Positions 4,501-6,153 of a DNA stretch of 6,153 nt are shown one piece after another (position 1 is the stretch's first letter; the number at the start of each line of letters is the position of its first letter). Below the pieces are notes generated by a model. The model ran no database searches and was not told where the DNA came from. It saw nothing but the letters and a program-made list of their open reading frames with translations. The DNA comes from a bacterium (GTDB lineage Bacteria; Actinomycetota; Thermoleophilia; Solirubrobacterales; 70-9): assembly GCA_002919115.1 (NCBI GenBank), contig PKER01000053.1, positions 1-6,153 of the forward strand, written 5' to 3'. The position numbers and the translations under genes were made by a program.

Positions 4501-6153
4501 AGACCAACTGGCAGCAGGCTGGCCTGATGCTCTGGCAGAGCGACGCGAACTTCATCAAGGTCGGCTTCACGACCGACGGGCCGAGCAAGGCCCAGCGGCG
4601 CTTCGAGGTCACGGCGGACGACCCGAACAACGTCCGGCACTTCTCGACGTCGCTCAACGTCGGCGCCGACTTCCCGAACACGGCCTGGATCCGGATGTAC
4701 CGCGAGGGCGATTTGGTGAAGGCCGAGGTCGCGGCCGACTCGAACGGCCAGCCTGGCCAGTGGCAGAAGCTCCCCGGCGAGCGCGCGGTGAAGGGCAACG
4801 ATCCCGACAACGGCGCGGTCATCAACCCGCCGCGTGAGGGCCCGGGCGTGCTGGTCGGCCCGTACGCGGGCGGCCACCTCGACGGGCCGTGGAACCTCGA
4901 GGCCGCGTTCGACTTCGTCCGCTTCGCGGGCGACACGGTCGACTGCCCGCCCGACACCGAGCCGCCGACCACCTCGGCGGAGCTCAACGGCGCCGATCCG
5001 GCGCCCAGCTACGACGGTGACGTGAGCGTCCGGCTCAGCGCCACCGACGGCCTCGACGCGAGCGCGTCCGGCGTCGCCGAGACCGAGTACCGGATCGACG
5101 GCGGCGATTGGCAGACCGCGTCGAACGACGAGGGCGACGACCCGTTCGTGACCGAGTTCGAGGTCTCCGGCACCGGCGAGCACACCGTCGAGTTCCGCTC
5201 GACCGACGGCGCCGGCAACACCGAGGAGACGCGGTCGGTGACGTTCGAGATCGACGGCGACGAGCCGGGCCCCGGCCCGGAGGACACCACGCCGCCCGAG
5301 ACCACGGCGACGCTCGACCCGCCCCAGCCCGGCCCCGGCGGCACCTACGACGGCCCGGTCACGGTCAGCCTCCAGGCGACCGACCCGGCCGGTGGTGACG
5401 GCGGCGCCGAGCCGCAGATCCACGAGGTCGGCGCGGTCGGGTTCAACTGGGATCCGAGCGAGCTCGAGATCAACCAGGGCGACTCGGTGCGCTGGGATTG
5501 GACCGAGGGCGGCGCGCACGACCTGTGCCTCGGCCCGCTCACCCCGGTGGACGAGATCGAGAACATCCCGACGCAGTGCGCCGAGGGGTTCGAGCTGCTG
5601 GCCAGCAACGTGGTCCTGCCCGACAGCCCGGCGTACGGCACCGAGGCGACGCGCACGTTCGACCAGGCGGGCGCGTGGACCTTCTACTGCTCGGTCCACT
5701 TCCCGACCATGTCGGGCACGATCGAGGTCAAGCCGGCGTCTCCGGGCGCCGAGCCCTCCGGCGTCGCCTACACCGAGTACCGCATCGACGGCGGCGACTG
5801 GGTGGTCTCCGAGAACACCGAGGGCGAGGACCCGTTCGTGACCGAGTTCACGGTCTCCGAGCCGGGCGCGCACACCGTCGAGTACCGCTCGGCGGACGCC
5901 GCGGGCAACGTCGAGGAGACCAAGCAGATCTCCTTCGAGATCGCAGAGCCCCCGGTCGGCCCGGTGCCGGTCAACCTCGAGCCGCCCACGATCTCGGGTA
6001 ACGGCAAGGCCGGCACGATGCTCACCTGCAACCCGGGCACCTGGACTGCGGCCGGCGTCTACGCCTACACCTGGCTGCGCGACGACGGTGACGGCTTCGA
6101 GGTGGTCGACAACCGCTCGACCAACCCGAAGCGCTACCGCACCGCAGCCGAGG
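1566..6153 (+). CDS. Secreted ThuA / PQQ-type glucose-sorbosone dehydrogenase mosaic protein with Ig-like, ConA-like and cupredoxin domains; C-terminus beyond right edge
   Basis: At least 1529 codons are read without a stop. Order: Sec signal peptide (1-34; basic R2, R6, K8, R13, hydrophobic 14-30, cleavage after APA at 32-34). ThuA domain (about 40-293; VLIYTGTVAHRH, His146 in ANHLATD, DEHYHF 206-211, DHPVSWC 243-249, His264). Glucose/sorbosone dehydrogenase six-bladed propeller (about 310-800; GVLGMVLDPDF 375-385, candidate catalytic His462 in AHSGG, RGKILRI 518-524, GFRQPF with Arg567, GEYGPDAG 585-592, FYGWPFC 614-620, GRIVRIDYV at the end). Ig-like/OmpL47 repeat 1 (803-902). ConA-like domain (905-1128). 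Repeat 2 (1130-1230). Repeat 3 (1240-1461) with an inserted cupredoxin (about 1285-1390). New Ig-like domain from 1473, with Cys1488, Trp1493 and Trp1503. Known: this dehydrogenase family oxidises aldose sugars with PQQ and calcium outside the cytoplasm; ThuA folds are tied to disaccharide utilisation. Inferred: extracellular carbohydrate oxidation with attachment to glycans. PQQ binding and the substrate are unproven. It is monocistronic as far as visible. Confidence 0.93.
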   Translation, partial: MRIPVRLKSGAMRLLAAGVISSALALLAAPPAPAQQPDAKVLIYTGTVAHRHAAAINQGIGPIQNALDEANIAYDWEDCDGYGTAPGQCHHPDKNPRIFTDENLAQYDAIFLFNAGGNEPGPLFDEEQRAAIRRFVNDGGGIAANHLATDMGAGQVSWGWWDGVGNSALGTTMPGHPPSPQTATMFVTDRNHPSTKDLPESFEHSDEHYHFTRSVRGTHHVLITLDETDIDYPAGSNLPMGYDHPVSWCRLYDGGRIWATAMGHYPENYTENGGDNFLIKHLVGGVRWAAGVAGSEGDCGGTVWSNFRRVTLSTNVQGPIGLDVAEDGRVFWTEIGPQGLQSFGRLKMWDPDTGETTLVAQIPTRADALSTSEDGVLGMVLDPDFEENNRLYVYYSPRGEGEGWPMTGTGHALGYNLLSRFTLNEEGTQVVDEQPILKVPKVKVAPDGDGIGNPGSPNWPAHSGGAGLEFDAEGNLYLGVGDDVNPYGEGQNGYAPMDERFEHRYDARNTSANTNDLRGKILRIKPLDEIPDGAEPGVGTTYTIPEGNMFEPGTPNTKPEIYAMGFRQPFTLDSDPANPGTIVVGEYGPDAGQGNPQRGPAGVVEWNHITGPGFYGWPFCTGDNSPSNTYARYEYATGTPGPFYDCQADSVPNESPHNTGLEELPKPIPADLWFRNGGGHPASFNLGPSSGEPNSGAIYRYDPDNPSERKWPAYYDGSWLVLDRAHSWWREVRMKEDASGPLRVNDFFQPNQFGTPTHNFAIPVEFGPDGALYLGLWTGGCCRTLSEQQGRIVRIDYVGDQADQTPPEVQANVDGTKNDAGAYIDRATVRFSASDDVAGVREIEYRVNGGDWEALDNENFSEPFRASVNFEEAGSYTVEYRATDRSGNTSETSSVKFRVADGSSCTYGLSDEFRGPEIDERWTVRVDSPQHEARIENGQLILPVLDEVDGDRTGPLAFVGQQVPDGEWSVTTRVTIDHQTNWQQAGLMLWQSDANFIKVGFTTDGPSKAQRRFEVTADDPNNVRHFSTSLNVGADFPNTAWIRMYREGDLVKAEVAADSNGQPGQWQKLPGERAVKGNDPDNGAVINPPREGPGVLVGPYAGGHLDGPWNLEAAFDFVRFAGDTVDCPPDTEPPTTSAELNGADPAPSYDGDVSVRLSATDGLDASASGVAETEYRIDGGDWQTASNDEGDDPFVTEFEVSGTGEHTVEFRSTDGAGNTEETRSVTFEIDGDEPGPGPEDTTPPETTATLDPPQPGPGGTYDGPVTVSLQATDPAGGDGGAEPQIHEVGAVGFNWDPSELEINQGDSVRWDWTEGGAHDLCLGPLTPVDEIENIPTQCAEGFELLASNVVLPDSPAYGTEATRTFDQAGAWTFYCSVHFPTMSGTIEVKPASPGAEPSGVAYTEYRIDGGDWVVSENTEGEDPFVTEFTVSEPGAHTVEYRSADAAGNVEETKQISFEIAEPPVGPVPVNLEPPTISGNGKAGTMLTCNPGTWTAAGVYAYTWLRDDGDGFEVVDNRSTNPKRYRTAAE
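1683..2444 (+). other. ThuA domain (glutamine-amidotransferase-like fold) within the large secreted protein
   Basis: Residues 40-293 of the 1566 gene. The order of conserved blocks is that of ThuA: a first beta strand VLIYTGTVAHRH, YDAIFLFNAGG, GGGIAANHLATD, the THHVLITLDETD strand, DHPVSWC, then GHYPENY with the closing helix LIKHLVGGVRWAAG. Compared with typical secreted ThuA modules the block after ANHLATD is rich in Gly and Trp (WGWWDG). ThuA proteins of rhizobia take part in trehalose and related disaccharide catabolism. The role of secreted, dehydrogenase-fused copies has not, to my knowledge, been settled. Confidence 0.85.
2493..3965 (+). other. Glucose/sorbosone dehydrogenase (soluble PQQ-type) beta-propeller domain
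   Basis: Residues about 310-800. Motifs typical of the family appear in the right order: GPIGLDVAEDGRVFW, GVLGMVLDPDF, SGGAGLEFDAEGNLYLGVGDD, LRGKILRI, GFRQPF, EYGPDAG, GPGFYGWPFCTGDN, then FGPDGALYLGLW and GRIVRIDYV. His462 and Arg567 are candidates for the catalytic base and the PQQ-contacting arginine by motif position; alignment would be needed to confirm this. An unusual adjacent cysteine pair, Cys781-Cys782, sits in the last blade just before the closing strand. Confidence 0.85.
3972..4268 (+). repeat. Ig-like / OmpL47-type repeat 1
   Basis: Residues 803-902. It begins DQTPPEV and carries the shared core of all three copies: DxxxGVxEIEYRVNGGDW, then GSYTVEYRATDRSGNTSET. It is the most diverged copy and links the propeller to the ConA-like domain. 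Such modules usually serve as stalks or spacers in secreted actinobacterial enzymes. Confidence 0.75.
4278..4946 (+). other. Concanavalin A-like (beta-xylosidase C-terminal / DUF1349-type) domain
   Basis: Residues 905-1128. It opens with LSDEFRGPEIDERWTVR, followed by NGQLILPV, GEWSVTTRVTID, the hallmark NWQQAGLMLWQSDANFIKVG (near 981-1000) and a closing FDFVRFAG strand. These blocks match the beta-sandwich found at the C-terminus of GH43-type enzymes and in DUF1349 proteins. Cys905 and Cys1127 bracket the domain and could be joined by a disulfide. Carbohydrate binding is likely but inferred. Confidence 0.75.
4953..5255 (+). repeat. Ig-like / OmpL47-type repeat 2
   Basis: Residues 1130-1230. 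It begins DTEPPTT and includes YDGDVSVRLSATD, GVAETEYRIDGGDW, DPFVTEFEVSGTGEHTVEFR and TDGAGNTEETRSVTFEID. It is very close to repeat 3, with identical stretches at DNA level (5139-5159 equals 5829-5849), and it lacks the cupredoxin insertion. Confidence 0.8.
5283..5948 (+). repeat. Ig-like / OmpL47-type repeat 3, interrupted by a cupredoxin
   Basis: Residues 1240-1461. The first part (DTTPPETTATL to YDGPVTVSLQATD, up to about residue 1283) and the second part (SGVAYTEYRIDGGDW to ETKQISFEIAEP, from residue 1398) together rebuild one copy of repeat 2. About 114 residues lie between them in a loop that is only a few residues long in repeat 2. A Pro/Gly-rich linker (GDEPGPGPED) joins it to repeat 2. 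Confidence 0.78.
5418..5738 (+). other. Cupredoxin (type-1 copper, plastocyanin-like) domain nested in repeat 3
   Basis: Residues about 1285-1391. The layout is that of a plastocyanin-like blue copper domain: the strand VGFNWDPSELEINQGDSVRW, the first histidine ligand His1318 in GGAHDLC, then the C-terminal loop TFYCSVHFPTMSGTIEV with Cys1375, His1378 and Met1382. All four expected copper ligands are present. Two extra cysteines (1321 and 1347) could form a disulfide. Cupredoxins carry single electrons, so this module may accept electrons from the dehydrogenase domain upstream; that link is inferred. Confidence 0.85.

Noticed and set aside
1458..5873. Uninterrupted antisense reading frame of about 1471 codons on the minus strand
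   Set aside because: Its codons are the exact reverse complements of the sense codons of the 1566 gene. Antisense stops would need sense TTA, CTA or TCA, which this high-GC gene avoids. The translation is an Arg/Val/Ala/Asp-rich string without domains, and the sense frame has clear family motifs throughout.
1..6153. CRISPR array, tRNA or rRNA genes, insertion sequence, phage attachment site
   Set aside because: No spaced identical short repeats, cloverleaf-like sequence, rRNA signature, transposase motif or terminal inverted repeats were seen; the only repeats are protein-domain repeats inside the large gene.

Overview
The window is GC-rich (roughly 70%) with strong G/C third-position bias. 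It holds a divergent pair of transcription units that both encode cell-surface proteins. The gene families (an MMPL transporter of the MmpL/YdfJ type, a ThuA plus sugar-dehydrogenase fusion, Ig-like repeats with the PPTISG...LTCNPGTW signature) and the base composition suggest a high-GC actinomycete. Class Thermoleophilia (Solirubrobacter-like) is my best guess, but this is inference from style and not a taxonomic marker.

Left, minus strand (1-1283): a small lipoprotein gene (882-1283) is followed, 18 bases downstream and in the same reading frame, by an MMPL/RND-family membrane transporter gene (863 leftward) that runs off the left edge. They look like a two-gene operon in which transporter translation may be coupled to the lipoprotein. 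The mature lipoprotein has a pattern that resembles the I78/potato-inhibitor-I fold, a tentative assignment.

Middle (1284-1565): a 282-base divergent intergenic region. Its right third is an AT-rich island against a very GC-rich background. The island carries a perfect 8-base palindrome, an 8-base inverted repeat that brackets a TATA-like element, and then a strong ribosome binding site. This is the likely control region.

Right, plus strand (1566-6153, open at the right edge): one very large gene with at least 1529 codons. It encodes a secreted mosaic protein: signal peptide, ThuA domain, PQQ-type glucose/sorbosone dehydrogenase beta-propeller, Ig-like (OmpL47-type) repeat 1, a concanavalin A-like sugar-binding/lectin-type domain, repeat 2, repeat 3 with a type-1 copper (cupredoxin) domain inserted in its middle, then the start of another Ig-like domain. 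The gene has no stop codon in the window, so searches that require both a start and a stop miss it. Long uninterrupted frames on the opposite strand are codon-bias shadows of it.

The most interesting point is that a putative PQQ sugar dehydrogenase and a copper electron-transfer domain with all four ligands visible sit in one secreted polypeptide with carbohydrate-binding-type modules. The cupredoxin is nested inside a repeat domain instead of being appended. This suggests a self-contained extracellular sugar-oxidising redox enzyme, which is a hypothesis and has not been shown.
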